Shown here: piece by piece, positions 27,653 to 37,077 of the stretch
Position numbering within the stretch: position 1 is the first letter of the stretch
How the letters are laid out: every line of letters begins with the position of its first letter
Source: Streptococcus cristatus
GTDB taxonomy: Bacteria > Bacillota > Bacilli > Lactobacillales > Streptococcaceae
Direction of reading: 5' to 3'
DNA length: 64,000 nucleotides
Assembly (NCBI RefSeq): GCF_003943815.1
Contig: NZ_RJNA01000005.1
Location: 50,004 to 114,003 of the forward strand
The notes under the pieces: model-generated
Database searches by the model: none
What the model was told of the DNA's origin: nothing
The model's input: only the letters and a program-made list of their open reading frames with translations
Translations under genes and position numbers: made by a program

Positions 27653-27685
27653 AAAAGAGGATGAACATTGCTTTCATCCTCTTTT
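27653..27685. terminator. Bidirectional terminator between hutG and the BTAD regulator
   Basis: AAAAGAGGATGAA and TTCATCCTCTTTT: a 13-bp perfect stem with a seven-base loop and T/A-rich ends on both strands, between convergent genes. Confidence 0.92.
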
Positions 27686-27700
27686 ATTTGTGTTCAATTC

Positions 27701-30700
27701 TTAAGACAAGGTTCGACGTAAGTTTTCTAATTCCTTTAGCTGGTGGCGGTCGCGATAAGGATTGAGTTGACTCTTGGCCGTTTCATAGTAGGTTTCAAAG
27801 TCCTGAGCTAGTAAATTTTCAAAACCAGCTTCCTGCAAGCTCCCAGCTAGCTGGCGATACTTGATCACAGCCATCAGATAGTAGATCAAGCCCTTGTCCC
27901 GCGGATTGCCATAGCGACTAATGAGACTATCCTTTTTCCGCAGCAGATCAAGCACCGGCTGGTAATCCCCCTTCTCGCAGCCAATCAAGGCCAAATAAAC
28001 TTCCAGCTGGGTCTCCTTCCAAGGAAAGCTGAGCGACTTCAGGGCTACTTTCGCTTTCAGCAAGATTCGCTCCGCCTTTTCATAATCCTTTAGCTGATAA
28101 TAAGTCAGCCCCAAGCCTATATAGAAAGCAAAAATCGAAGGCTCTGCTGTTTTATTTTCCGTCAGCTCAATCGCCTCTTTCTGATGAGCCAGCGCTGTCG
28201 TGAAATTCCCACGAATCTGCTCAATCTCTGCCAGATAATCTAGAGCCGCCGCAATCTGAATCGAATACTTTGAGCGCAACGAAGCCGTCAAACTAAAGCA
28301 ATCGATAGACTGGTAGAGATGACGGAGCGACTGCTCCTCATCTCCAATCATGAGATGATAAAGCCCCTTAAGTCGAAGATTCATTGCAATAGCTTCGTGA
28401 TTATTGGCCTGAACCGAAGCATCCAGAGCCAACTCCGTATAATAGCGCATCTCAGGAATATTCTCCGTCTGTATGCAATAGTAAATCATCTGCCGATAGC
28501 CTTCTAGGAGAAACTCCATCTGCTGTAGCTCTTTAGCAGAAGCAATCACCTGCTGGATGTTGTCCATCCCCTGCTGGTAATTCCCCGTCCGGATGGCATA
28601 GCGCCCTTCCAGATAGAGAAAACGGAGAACCAATAGCTGAAAATCTTTGTGATTCTGGTGTTTTCTTTCTAAGTCCTCTATCTCCCGACGGATACGGTCA
28701 AACTGGTCTAAAACCGCAGACTGATTGCTATCATCCGTCTTTTCGATAAAGCCAAACTCCCGTGAATAAATCGGAAATAGCTCATGATGAAACTGCAAGG
28801 TGGCCTCGAGATAATGCAACTCATACTCCAAAGACTTAATCGGTTGTTTAGACATCTTATAATGATAGGCAATGTCATTGAGCAGCTGAGCATGATAGAG
28901 AGAGACTCCCAGCTGGTCTTCCATGCCTTGGGCAATCTGGTGATGTAGCATCCGCTTCTTGGCAAGCGGCAAGCGCTCATAAGCATAAATCCGCAAAAGC
29001 TCCTGGCTGAATCGTAAAACCAATTCCTCCTGCTCCTCTTCTATTAAAAGCTGCTTTTGCCCAAATCCTTCCGCAATTTCGACCACTTCTTCCACAGATA
29101 GGCCTAGCAACTTAGCTAAGAGCGCAACCGAAGCAGGGGAACTAAAGCAAGCCAGATAGTCAACCAATTCCTCCTCCTGGCTGCTCAAATAGCCTAATTT
29201 CAGAGATAGTTTTGCTTTAATAGCTGAGGTCAATGGCTGGAATTTCTCACCTCGCAGAAGCTGTTCCGCATACTCCGATAAAAAGAAAGGAATGCCCTGA
29301 CTGACCCGATAAATAGCCTCAAGCCGTTCTTCAGATATAGCTAACTGTCCCGTCTGGGCCTGCAAATACGCCACACTTGCCTTAAAATCCAGCGGCTGCA
29401 GTTCAATGCAGTCTAGCTGGCTACGAAGCAATAAGCGATTGAAAAAACGTCCAAGATAAGGTGGCGTACTCAGATGCTTGGTCAGCACAAAGGCTACTGG
29501 ATAATCCCTCAAATGGTTCATAACCTGCTCTAAAACAGCCACACTAGCCTCATCCATCCAGTGACAGTCCTCAACCAAGATCACCAGAGCCTTTTTCTTA
29601 GAAATCTTTTGCAAAATATCCAGTACAAACCAAGCCAGACGATCCGTATTCAGCTCAAAATCCGAAGCCTCACCTGCCATCATCGGAAAATAACTATCCA
29701 AAATAACCTGCCACTGGCTGGTCGAAAGGATCTGATGCTGAATGACTAAGTCGCCCAAGCCATCTAGCAGACTGCGCCAAGGCTGCAATCCGACCGTCAT
29801 TTCTTCCTTGAAGCACTCTGCCATAACAATCTGGAAATACTTGGTCTGATTAGCCAGTACTTGTCGGGTTACTGTCCGTTTACCGATACCAGTACCACCG
29901 ACTAAGAGCAGCGCACGAGGTTCTTGCCTCTCTAAAATCTTAGAAAAATAAGATTCCAAACGCTTGATTTCATCCACTCGACCAAAAAAGTGGTCCGTAT
30001 TACGTAAAAATTGCTTGATTTTGCGCTCACTGCGATCCTTAGCCATCACTTCATGGTACAGCTGTTGAATTGCTTCATTCGGACTAATCCCCAATTCCTT
30101 GTCCAAGAGATTGACCAATTTATAATAAGTCTCAATCACCTTACCAGGTCGATCATTCTCCTGATAGAGCTTCATCAGCAGATGATAATTCTTCTCATCA
30201 AACTCATCAATACTGATCATACGACGCAGATTTCGCTCTGATTCCTCCAAATTTGACGGTTCTTTTTCCAACTTTTGGTAGCAAGCTTGGATATAGATCT
30301 GCTCATATCGCGTCCGCATCTTGGACACCCAATAATCAAAAGCCTCGCTGTCCTTGAGATAGAAGCCCTGCAGAAAATCACCCTGATAGAGCGACAGATG
30401 CTCCGCTGGATGGTTCGTGAAAATTTCTACATCACTTTCAATCGCACACTCGGGATTAAGCGACAGCACAGTCCGGTTGGGAGCAACAATCCATTCTCCA
30501 CCTAGTAGCTTATTGGCTTGATAAATTGTGTTGCGCAGATTCTTTTTGGCAGTCTGATTATCCTTGTTTTCCCAGAGGATCCCCGCAATCTCCTCCCGAT
30601 TGACTGTCCCATTGATATGGAGATAATAGAGCAAAGCATTGATTTTGGCAAAAGGAAAAAAGACTTCCTCCTGATTAAGAAAAATACTCGGATTTCCCAA

Positions 30701-30730
30701 CAATTTCAACTTCAAACGATCTTCGGTCAT
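27701..30730 (-). CDS. Large BTAD/AAA-ATPase/TPR transcriptional regulator
   Basis: 1009 residues. Residues 1-230 are an OmpR-type winged helix plus bacterial transcriptional activation domain ('NREEIAGILWENKDNQTAKK', 'RMISIDEFDEKNYHLLMKLY'), as in SARP/AfsR proteins. An AAA/STAND ATPase follows, with P-loop GGTGIGKRT at 278-286 and a Walker B-like 'ALVILVEDCHWMD'. The C-terminal 450 residues are helical TPR-like repeats. I use the ATG at 30730, with TTGGAGG seven bases upstream; 30793 would add 21 hydrophobic residues. Convergent with hutG and next to a hut cluster lacking HutC or HutP, it is a candidate hut activator sensing a pathway ligand; this is inference. Confidence 0.9.
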   Translation of the reverse strand: MTEDRLKLKLLGNPSIFLNQEEVFFPFAKINALLYYLHINGTVNREEIAGILWENKDNQTAKKNLRNTIYQANKLLGGEWIVAPNRTVLSLNPECAIESDVEIFTNHPAEHLSLYQGDFLQGFYLKDSEAFDYWVSKMRTRYEQIYIQACYQKLEKEPSNLEESERNLRRMISIDEFDEKNYHLLMKLYQENDRPGKVIETYYKLVNLLDKELGISPNEAIQQLYHEVMAKDRSERKIKQFLRNTDHFFGRVDEIKRLESYFSKILERQEPRALLLVGGTGIGKRTVTRQVLANQTKYFQIVMAECFKEEMTVGLQPWRSLLDGLGDLVIQHQILSTSQWQVILDSYFPMMAGEASDFELNTDRLAWFVLDILQKISKKKALVILVEDCHWMDEASVAVLEQVMNHLRDYPVAFVLTKHLSTPPYLGRFFNRLLLRSQLDCIELQPLDFKASVAYLQAQTGQLAISEERLEAIYRVSQGIPFFLSEYAEQLLRGEKFQPLTSAIKAKLSLKLGYLSSQEEELVDYLACFSSPASVALLAKLLGLSVEEVVEIAEGFGQKQLLIEEEQEELVLRFSQELLRIYAYERLPLAKKRMLHHQIAQGMEDQLGVSLYHAQLLNDIAYHYKMSKQPIKSLEYELHYLEATLQFHHELFPIYSREFGFIEKTDDSNQSAVLDQFDRIRREIEDLERKHQNHKDFQLLVLRFLYLEGRYAIRTGNYQQGMDNIQQVIASAKELQQMEFLLEGYRQMIYYCIQTENIPEMRYYTELALDASVQANNHEAIAMNLRLKGLYHLMIGDEEQSLRHLYQSIDCFSLTASLRSKYSIQIAAALDYLAEIEQIRGNFTTALAHQKEAIELTENKTAEPSIFAFYIGLGLTYYQLKDYEKAERILLKAKVALKSLSFPWKETQLEVYLALIGCEKGDYQPVLDLLRKKDSLISRYGNPRDKGLIYYLMAVIKYRQLAGSLQEAGFENLLAQDFETYYETAKSQLNPYRDRHQLKELENLRRTLS

Positions 30731-30849
30731 GTAAACGCCTCCAAGAAAGCTTATAAAACTAATATAAACAAAATAAGACATTTTAGCAAGCAAGAAAAGA
30801 ACGACTCTATCATTTATCAGCTTCTAAATGATCAAAATCTATAAACAAA

Positions 30850-30884
30850 AACCACTAAACAGCAAATGAATCTGATTAGTGGTT
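30850..30884 (-). terminator. metE-metF terminator
   Basis: AACCACTAA and TTAGTGGTT form a 9-bp stem; on the minus strand TTTTGTTT follows. It lies 3' of metF. Confidence 0.8.
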
Positions 30885-30896
30885 TCTTCATTCATC

Positions 30897-31775
30897 TTAA
30901 AAAGATTGAACGGATGGGGTATGGTTAAAGAGCGCATGGGTCGCCTTATAGATATGGTAAGCTGTTGCCGCGTTATTCATCGTATAGAGATGGATCCCTG
31001 CTACATCATGGGTCACCAAATCGACAATTTGATCCACCGCATAGGCTAAACCAGCTGTCCGCAGAGATTCTGGATCATGTTCATACTTATCCAGAATAGC
31101 CTTGAATTTGCGCGGAAGATGAATATTCTCACACGTTTTCAAAAGACGAAGCGCTTGGTTTCGGTTAAGAATCGGCATGATACCTGCATGAATCGGAACA
31201 TCAATCCCAGCCAAGGTACATTTGTCTTGGAAATCATAGAAACGTTCATTGTCAAAGAAGAGCTGAGTGACAAGACTAGAGCAGCCCGCATCCACTTTCT
31301 TCTTCAGATTTTGAATATCCGAAATCTGATTTGGAGAATCTGGATGGCCTTCTGGATAGCAGGCTCCGATGATGTCAAAATGCGGTGCTGCTGTCTTGAT
31401 ATACTCAATCAAGTCAGTCGCATATCTAAAATCATCCTTAGGCGCCACATCTGGAAAAATATCGCCTCGCAAAGCCAAAATCTGATTAACTCCAACACGA
31501 TCCAGAGCCTGCAAGATATTGGACACCATTTCCTTGGTTAGATAAACAGCTGGCAAATGGGCAATCGTTGGAATCTCAAGGTCATTGGAGATGAACTCAG
31601 CCAAACGAACCGTTGTCTCCTCAATATCAAATTTATTATTGCTGGCAGTCACACTGATAAAGTGGGGAGCCAGGTCTTGCATCTCCCTCAACGCCTGAAA
31701 AATCTTATCATTGCCTACTGCCGGATTAGGAGGAAATACTTCAAATGAGAGACTAGGAGTTTGGCGATTCACCAT
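30897..31775 (-). CDS. metF: 5,10-Methylenetetrahydrofolate reductase
   Basis: 292 residues, TIM barrel. 'SLSFEVFPP' with the catalytic Glu, 'FISVTASNNK', 'ILALRGDIFPD' and 'LVTQLFFDNERFYDF' are the MTHFR blocks. It makes 5-methyl-THF, the methyl donor used by MetE upstream in the same operon. A 103-bp intercistronic region with a hairpin separates the two. Length matches bacterial MetF. Confidence 0.96.
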   Translation of the reverse strand: MVNRQTPSLSFEVFPPNPAVGNDKIFQALREMQDLAPHFISVTASNNKFDIEETTVRLAEFISNDLEIPTIAHLPAVYLTKEMVSNILQALDRVGVNQILALRGDIFPDVAPKDDFRYATDLIEYIKTAAPHFDIIGACYPEGHPDSPNQISDIQNLKKKVDAGCSSLVTQLFFDNERFYDFQDKCTLAGIDVPIHAGIMPILNRNQALRLLKTCENIHLPRKFKAILDKYEHDPESLRTAGLAYAVDQIVDLVTHDVAGIHLYTMNNAATAYHIYKATHALFNHTPSVQSF

Positions 31776-31818
31776 AGAGATAAAATTCCTTTCAATCTAC
31801 TAACTAGCAGCCTATAAC

Positions 31819-31847
31819 AAACCTGCAAACAGCTTTGTTGCAGGTTT
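31819..31847 (-). other. metE-metF intercistronic hairpin
   Basis: AAACCTGCAA and TTGCAGGTTT, perfect 10-bp arms with a nine-base loop. The minus strand continues GTTATAGG, so any terminator activity would be weak; partial attenuation of metF is possible. Confidence 0.6.
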
Positions 31848-31878
31848 ATCAGAGCTGAGTTTAAATGTAGAAATAATA

Positions 31879-34131
31879 TTAATTCAGTTTTTGTCTAGCT
31901 GCTTTAGCCGCTTCGACAAGGCGGATCAAGCTTTCTTTTGTTTCTGGGATACCACGTGTTTTCAAACCACAGTCAGGGTTAATCCAAACTTTCTTGCTTG
32001 GTACTTTGGCAAGAATGGCTTCGATTGTGTGGTCGATTTCACCTTCATTTGGCACACGAGGTGAGTGGATATCGTAAACCCCAGGTCCCACTTCTGTTTG
32101 GAAGTTTTTCGCTTTGAGTTCGTCCAAGATTTCAAGGTTTGAACGGCTGGCTTCAAAAGAAATAACGTCCGCATCCATGTTGTCGATAGCTGGGATGATA
32201 TCTGTAAATTCTGAGTAACACATGTGAGTGTGGATTTGAGTATCTGGCGCTACTGTTGAGTGTACCAAGCGGAAGGCTGGAATAGCCCAGTCAAGGTAGT
32301 CTTCGTACCAGTCGCTACGTCGGAGTGGCAATTTCTCACGAAGAGCAGCCTCATCGATTTGGATAATCTTCACGCCTGCAGCTTCAAGGTCAAGAACTTC
32401 ATCCTTAATAGCAAGAGCGATTTGAAGAGTAGAATCCTTAATAGAGATGTCTTCACGTGGGAATGACCAGTTAAGGATGGTAACAGGTCCAGTCAACATA
32501 CCTTTAACAGGTTTGTCAGTACGGCTTTGTGCATAGCTAGACCATTTCACAGTGATTGGGTTAAGACGAGTGACATCGCCCCAGATGATTGGTGGTTTCA
32601 CCCCACGCATACCGTATGATTGTACCCAACCATTTTTAGAGAAGAGGTAACCTGACAAGTTTTGACCGAAGTACTCAACCATGTCGTTACGCTCGAACTC
32701 ACCGTGTACCAGTACGTCAAATCCAACTTCTTCTTGCCATTTGATCCATTCGTCGATAGTTTCAGCAAGGAAAGCGTCGTACTCTTCTTGTGACAATTCA
32801 CCCTTACGGAAGGCCAAACGTTTGGCACGGACTTCCTTAGTTTGAGGGAATGAACCGATCGTTGTTGTTGGAAGAGCTGGAAGTTTGAAGGCTTCTTCTT
32901 GGATCGCTTCACGTTCAGCAAAGAGTGGCAAACGAGTGTAGTCTGCGTCTGTCAAGCCAGCGATACGCGCACGAAGTTCTGCATTTTCACCAACACGTTC
33001 AGTTGCAAAGAGTTCTTTATTAGCTGCAAGTGCTTCTGCACCTTGACCATTGCGGATAGCATCCAAATCACGAAGTTCTTCCAATTTTTCAACTGCAAAG
33101 GCAAAGTGGTTCAAGATAGCTGGCTCAAATTCTTCGTTAGCAGTTGTAAATGGCACATGAAGAAGGGAGCATGAGCTTGTCAATACGATGTTTTCAGCTG
33201 GGATTTGCTCAAGAATAGCCAAGCTCTTTTCATAGTTGTTGCGCCAGATGTTTTTACCATTGACGATACCTGCATAAAGAGTCTTGTCCGCTGGGAAGCC
33301 ACCTTTAACAAGCTCAAGAGTTTTCTTACCTTCAACAAAGTCCAAACCAATCGCATCAACTGGCAAGTTCACAAGGTCATTGTAGACGTCACGAACGTCA
33401 CCAAAGTAAGTTTGAAGCAAGACTTCAAGACCTTTTTTGTCAGCCAATAGTTTGTTGTAAATGTTCAAGAAGAGAGCTTTTTCTTCAGCTGTCAAGTCTT
33501 TGACAAGAGCTGCTTCATCCAATTGGATACGAGTCGCACCAAGTTCAGCCAATTTTGCAAAGACTTCTTGGTAAGCAGTCACAAAGCTGTCTACGAAGTC
33601 TTCTGCCTTTACACCTTCTTCGAAGTCTGATAATTGAAGGAAGGTGAATGGTCCTACAAGGACTGGACGAGTATTGAGGCCAAGTTCTTTGGCTTCTTGG
33701 AACTCATCAAAGATTTTGTGACCTGCAAGTTTTACTTGAGTATCTTTTTCAAATTTAGGAACGATGTAGTGGTAGTTAGTGTTGAACCACTTCTTCATCG
33801 GAAGGGCACGCACATCCCCTTTTTCTCCTTGGTAACCACGCGCCAAGGCAAAGTAGCGCTCAAGGTCAGTCAAGTCCAAGTTTTGAACTGAAGCAGGCAC
33901 CACGTTGAAGAGGAAAGCTGCATCTAGGAAGTTGTCATAGTGTGAAAAGTCATTTGATGGGATTTCAGTGATGCCTTTTTCTTTGACAATGTTCCAGTGT
34001 TTTGCACGCAAGTCTTTTGCTGCCGCAAGGAGTTCTTCTTCTGAGATTTCTTTTCTAAAGTATTTTTCAGTTGTAAATTTTAATTCGCGAAATTCACCCA
34101 AACGAGGGAAACCAATGATAGTCGTTGACAT
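31879..34131 (-). CDS. metE: Cobalamin-independent methionine synthase
   Basis: 750 residues in two TIM-like barrels. The C-terminal zinc site is present: '[10 protein letters not shown]' (His and Cys) and '[12 protein letters not shown]' (Cys), with '[15 protein letters not shown]' and '[14 protein letters not shown]' nearby. The N-terminus '[15 protein letters not shown]' is typical. It methylates homocysteine with 5-methyl-THF-polyglutamate. TGGAGG precedes the ATG. Operon with metF; a MET-box about 80 bp upstream points to MtaR/MetR control. Confidence 0.97.
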   Translation of the reverse strand: MSTTIIGFPRLGEFRELKFTTEKYFRKEISEEELLAAAKDLRAKHWNIVKEKGITEIPSNDFSHYDNFLDAAFLFNVVPASVQNLDLTDLERYFALARGYQGEKGDVRALPMKKWFNTNYHYIVPKFEKDTQVKLAGHKIFDEFQEAKELGLNTRPVLVGPFTFLQLSDFEEGVKAEDFVDSFVTAYQEVFAKLAELGATRIQLDEAALVKDLTAEEKALFLNIYNKLLADKKGLEVLLQTYFGDVRDVYNDLVNLPVDAIGLDFVEGKKTLELVKGGFPADKTLYAGIVNGKNIWRNNYEKSLAILEQIPAENIVLTSSCSLLHVPFTTANEEFEPAILNHFAFAVEKLEELRDLDAIRNGQGAEALAANKELFATERVGENAELRARIAGLTDADYTRLPLFAEREAIQEEAFKLPALPTTTIGSFPQTKEVRAKRLAFRKGELSQEEYDAFLAETIDEWIKWQEEVGFDVLVHGEFERNDMVEYFGQNLSGYLFSKNGWVQSYGMRGVKPPIIWGDVTRLNPITVKWSSYAQSRTDKPVKGMLTGPVTILNWSFPREDISIKDSTLQIALAIKDEVLDLEAAGVKIIQIDEAALREKLPLRRSDWYEDYLDWAIPAFRLVHSTVAPDTQIHTHMCYSEFTDIIPAIDNMDADVISFEASRSNLEILDELKAKNFQTEVGPGVYDIHSPRVPNEGEIDHTIEAILAKVPSKKVWINPDCGLKTRGIPETKESLIRLVEAAKAARQKLN

Positions 34132-34212
34132 AAACGTCCTCCAAAAATTGTTGTTGAAACTATCTTAACAGAAAATCCGCCCTCTGTATAATTGGAATTT
34201 CCCAGAGTTTGA

Positions 34213-34229
34213 TATAGCCTAAAACTATA
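34213..34229 (-). promoter_or_regulatory. MET-box (MtaR/MetR LysR-type site)
   Basis: TATAGCCTAAAACTATA (plus strand) has the 17-bp TATAGTTTNAAACTATA symmetry recalled for streptococcal MET-boxes, with one degenerate half. It lies upstream of metE, whose promoter lacks a clear -35, consistent with activation by a LysR-type regulator. Confidence 0.65.
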
Positions 34230-34328
34230 CCCTTGTCATCTTCTAGATCAGAAAACCTTATTTTACAACTGCCATTGAACAAAATTATTGTTTGCTATAG
34301 GTAGAAGTTATGAGCTTGGAAAAAGAAA

Positions 34329-34358
34329 AACCAGCGAGAATAAAATCTCGTTGGTTTC
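34329..34358 (-). terminator. Terminator of the 327-residue protein gene
   Basis: AAACCAGCGAGA and TCTCGTTGGTTT pair over 12 bases with one G-T; on the minus strand the stem is followed by TTCTTTTTCC. It lies 3' of the gene ending at 34377. Confidence 0.8.
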
Positions 34359-34376
34359 TTCAATTGCTTGTCTTGA

Positions 34377-35360
34377 TTATTCTGTTTCGTGATACAGCTT
34401 CCTAGCCTTTTCAATATCATAGTATCTGTCAAACTCTTCTTTAGAGTTGACGATATGCTCCTGACTGTCAACAGACAGTTCTGAGGGAATGTTTACAGCT
34501 TCATATACATTCACCGTAGACGGCAAAAATAAGCTGTAGACGGTTGCCTCACGCTCAAATTGCACTGCACTATTTTTAGAATTCAAAATAAATACAGTCG
34601 CATTTCCTTTTTCTAAGAGCTTATAGGGCTTTGAGCTCTTAGAAAACTGAGTCTGTTCCAAAAAAGCTTTATCTATCGAGAACTCCCCACCAACAGAAAC
34701 AGTTTTAATACCATTAGCTTTATCATCCCAAGATGTTGATGTTGTTACTCCCAACTTTCTGTTAAAGTCTTGAGCTAGAATTTCATTTTCCTCAATCTTC
34801 TTATTTTGCAAATTAAGAAAAAGTGGTTTAGTATTTTGATAATTCTTTAAATCCCGTATCTGAATCTTTAAATACTCTTGTCCTTTCCAAGTATAAATAT
34901 CCCCTAGCTCTGCTGGTATATAATCCACATTGTAATCTTCTACCAGCTTGTAAAGATCCAACTCCGTCTCCTCCTCAAGCTTCATGCCCTTAACTTGGTA
35001 AATACTCAAAGTCCAGTAAGCTCCATCAATTGGTCGCTCCTGTAAATAATAAGGAGTATCTTTTAATTTCATATTCTGACGCAATATATATCGAGAACCT
35101 ACACGAGTATTTTGTACAAATCCGTAACTCCCAAACTCTTCCATTTTTTTGTCTTCGTCCGGAGTCGTTGAAACCCAATGGACAATAGCGCCCGCACCAT
35201 CCGCAATCATTTCATAATCATCAATCTTTGCTTTACCCGTATACTTATGGAATTGTCCGTAATATTGTTTATTGCAGTAGAGGTAGAGAGTCCAAGATAA
35301 CAAAGATAAACCTGCTAATACTAGCAGTGTAATAAGACTCTTTGTTTTACTCCATTTCAT
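34377..35360 (-). CDS. Membrane-anchored hypothetical protein
   Basis: 327 residues, not recognised. One membrane segment at about 9-27 ('SLITLLVLAGLSLLSWTLY') with a positively charged start, so the remaining 300 residues are probably extracellular. That part is rich in beta-prone, charged sequence with no cysteine pair or catalytic motif I can name ('GEFSIDKAFLEQTQ', 'STVNVYEAVNIPSEL'). No lipobox: the Cys at 29 is not in an LxxC context near a cleavage site. TAGGAGC precedes the ATG. It follows the AI-2E-family gene by 39 bp and may be co-transcribed. Confidence 0.7.
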   Translation of the reverse strand: MKWSKTKSLITLLVLAGLSLLSWTLYLYCNKQYYGQFHKYTGKAKIDDYEMIADGAGAIVHWVSTTPDEDKKMEEFGSYGFVQNTRVGSRYILRQNMKLKDTPYYLQERPIDGAYWTLSIYQVKGMKLEEETELDLYKLVEDYNVDYIPAELGDIYTWKGQEYLKIQIRDLKNYQNTKPLFLNLQNKKIEENEILAQDFNRKLGVTTSTSWDDKANGIKTVSVGGEFSIDKAFLEQTQFSKSSKPYKLLEKGNATVFILNSKNSAVQFEREATVYSLFLPSTVNVYEAVNIPSELSVDSQEHIVNSKEEFDRYYDIEKARKLYHETE

Positions 35361-35399
35361 AATTAAGCTCCTATTTTTGCAAATTTATCATCTATGTAA

Positions 35400-36497
35400 T
35401 TAGGCAACTTTCCCACTTTCATTCCTCTCCTCCTTCTCCACAACAAACTCTCTAACCAAACGATAGATAACCGCAAAGATAGGCGTGAAGAAAATCATGC
35501 CGACCAAACCAAAGAGGTTACCCCCAATCAGGGCTGCAGCAAGGGTAAAGAGAGTTGGGAGACCGACGGACTGGCCGACCACGCGCGGATAGATGATATT
35601 GCCCTCAATCAGCTGCACCAGCTGAAAGACTGCTATAGAAAGGAGGGCTTTCCAAGGGCTATCGGTAAAGATAAAGATAGCTCCTAGAGCACAAGCTGAG
35701 AAAGGCCCGATGTAGGGAATGAAAGAGAGCACTCCAGCCAGAACTCCTGTCAAGGCCGCATAAGGCAGGCCTGTCAGAGAGTAGGCGATAAAGACCAAAA
35801 CACCAACAATGACAGCCTCAATCATCTGCCCCATCAGAAACTTATCATAGGTCTCAACAATGACAGAACCCACATAGGATAAGCGTTTGACAGCCTTCTC
35901 AGGAAGCAGGACCTGCAAGAGACGGCTAGTGATTGTCTGCAAATGCTCCTTGCTACTCAAGAAGGCAAACATGAGAAAAATAGACATGATGACAGAAAAG
36001 AAATTGCCAAAAATAGCTGAGATATTACCTGTCAGACTGCCCAGAAGAGAGATGGCTCGGTTGACAATGTCGCTGTTTTGCAGCTGCTTGGTCAAATCTT
36101 TCAACTGACTAGAGGAAAGCAAGCCAGACTGCTGCAACCACTTGGCTAGCTGCGGCGCTACCTTACCGATTGTTTCGCTCAGCTGATTGACCGCCGTGGT
36201 CAGAGTCGGCACAACGATAGAGACAATCCCCGTCATAATGAGAGCTAAAATCAGCACCTCCAAAACCAAGGCCAAACTGCGCTGTAGCTTCTGGGGGACA
36301 CGGCATTTGTCTAGGAAGTCTTCCAGCTTTTTCATCGGCACATTAAAGATAAAGGCTAGGACTCCACCAAGTATAATGGGTGAAAATACCGACGTCAGAC
36401 TCTGCAGGCCCGACCAGATATTTCCAATGTAGAGAACCAAAGCCAGAGCAAGCGCCGCAAAGACGATGAGTTTATAGGATTCATTGATTTTTTTCAT
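35400..36497 (-). CDS. AI-2E/PerM-family membrane transporter
   Basis: 365 residues with about seven to eight membrane segments. 'LGGVLAFIFNVPMKKLEDFL' near the N-terminus, 'VLSFIPYIGPFSACALGAI' and 'QLIEGNIIYPRVVGQSVGLP' are the conserved AI-2E transporter (UPF0118) stretches. Members export autoinducer-2 or act as Na+/H+ antiporters, so the substrate is open. AAAGGAAG lies upstream of the ATG. Confidence 0.88.
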   Translation of the reverse strand: MKKINESYKLIVFAALALALVLYIGNIWSGLQSLTSVFSPIILGGVLAFIFNVPMKKLEDFLDKCRVPQKLQRSLALVLEVLILALIMTGIVSIVVPTLTTAVNQLSETIGKVAPQLAKWLQQSGLLSSSQLKDLTKQLQNSDIVNRAISLLGSLTGNISAIFGNFFSVIMSIFLMFAFLSSKEHLQTITSRLLQVLLPEKAVKRLSYVGSVIVETYDKFLMGQMIEAVIVGVLVFIAYSLTGLPYAALTGVLAGVLSFIPYIGPFSACALGAIFIFTDSPWKALLSIAVFQLVQLIEGNIIYPRVVGQSVGLPTLFTLAAALIGGNLFGLVGMIFFTPIFAVIYRLVREFVVEKEERNESGKVA

Positions 36498-36604
36498 AAG
36501 GCTTCCTTTACAGTTTTGTCATTTCCTTATTTTATCATAATTTTCGAGGGCTTTCGAGCAGGAGGAAACATGGGTCAGTCAACTTTGCCATCACTCTCAA
36601 ATTT

Positions 36605-36952
36605 TTAAAAATCTTGAAGATATAGAACCCCAGCTCCTATGGATAGAAGGCCTGCAAATATAGCTAGAAAAGGAATAAATCCCATGACAGAGGCGCAGAA
36701 TAGAAGCTCATGACTCGTCTTATTGACTCTTGGGTCGTTGCTATAGTGATACATTCCGACGATAGAAAGTCCCAAAAGCAGCCAGCTGGTCAATACAACC
36801 ATATCGCCCCAGCCAGGGTTTTCTATTAGTTTAGGAACTAAATTAATAATTTCCCAGTGCCATCTATTAGAAGAAGCGTAAATGATCAGAAGGCCTCCTA
36901 AAATGCCAACAATTCCATTTATCCATAGCAATTTGTTTGATTTCATAAGCAT
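36605..36952 (-). CDS. Small four-helix membrane protein
   Basis: 115 residues, not recognised. Four hydrophobic segments (about 9-25, 46-66, 80-96 and 97-110) and no soluble domain. Two possible starts (ATG at 36952 or 36946) share the AAAGAAAG upstream. No functional motif is visible. It stands alone between the AI-2E-family gene and pabBC, divergent from the latter. Confidence 0.6.
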   Translation of the reverse strand: MLMKSNKLLWINGIVGILGGLLIIYASSNRWHWEIINLVPKLIENPGWGDMVVLTSWLLLGLSIVGMYHYSNDPRVNKTSHELLFCASVMGFIPFLAIFAGLLSIGAGVLYLQDF

Positions 36953-37042
36953 CTCATTCTTTCTTTTTTAAATTAGTATACCGACACACTCACTAATCTG
37001 TCAACTATTATAAAACAAACATTGTCTCATCCGATAAATCCG

Positions 37043-37071
37043 TTTTCATTCAAATTATCTTATGATACAAT
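37043..37071 (+). promoter_or_regulatory. pabBC promoter placing the start site at the ATG
   Basis: An extended -10, TGATACAAT (TACAAT at 37066-37071), with TTTTCA (37043-37048) 17 bases upstream. The expected transcription start, about seven bases later, coincides with the ATG at 37078, and no ribosome site precedes it. The mRNA may be leaderless. Confidence 0.55.
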
Positions 37072-37077
37072 AAACTC

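Noticed and set aside
34132-34376. S-box or T-box riboswitch in the metE leader
   Set aside because: No specifier/antiterminator or SAM-I core is visible; a DNA-level MET-box explains the region better.
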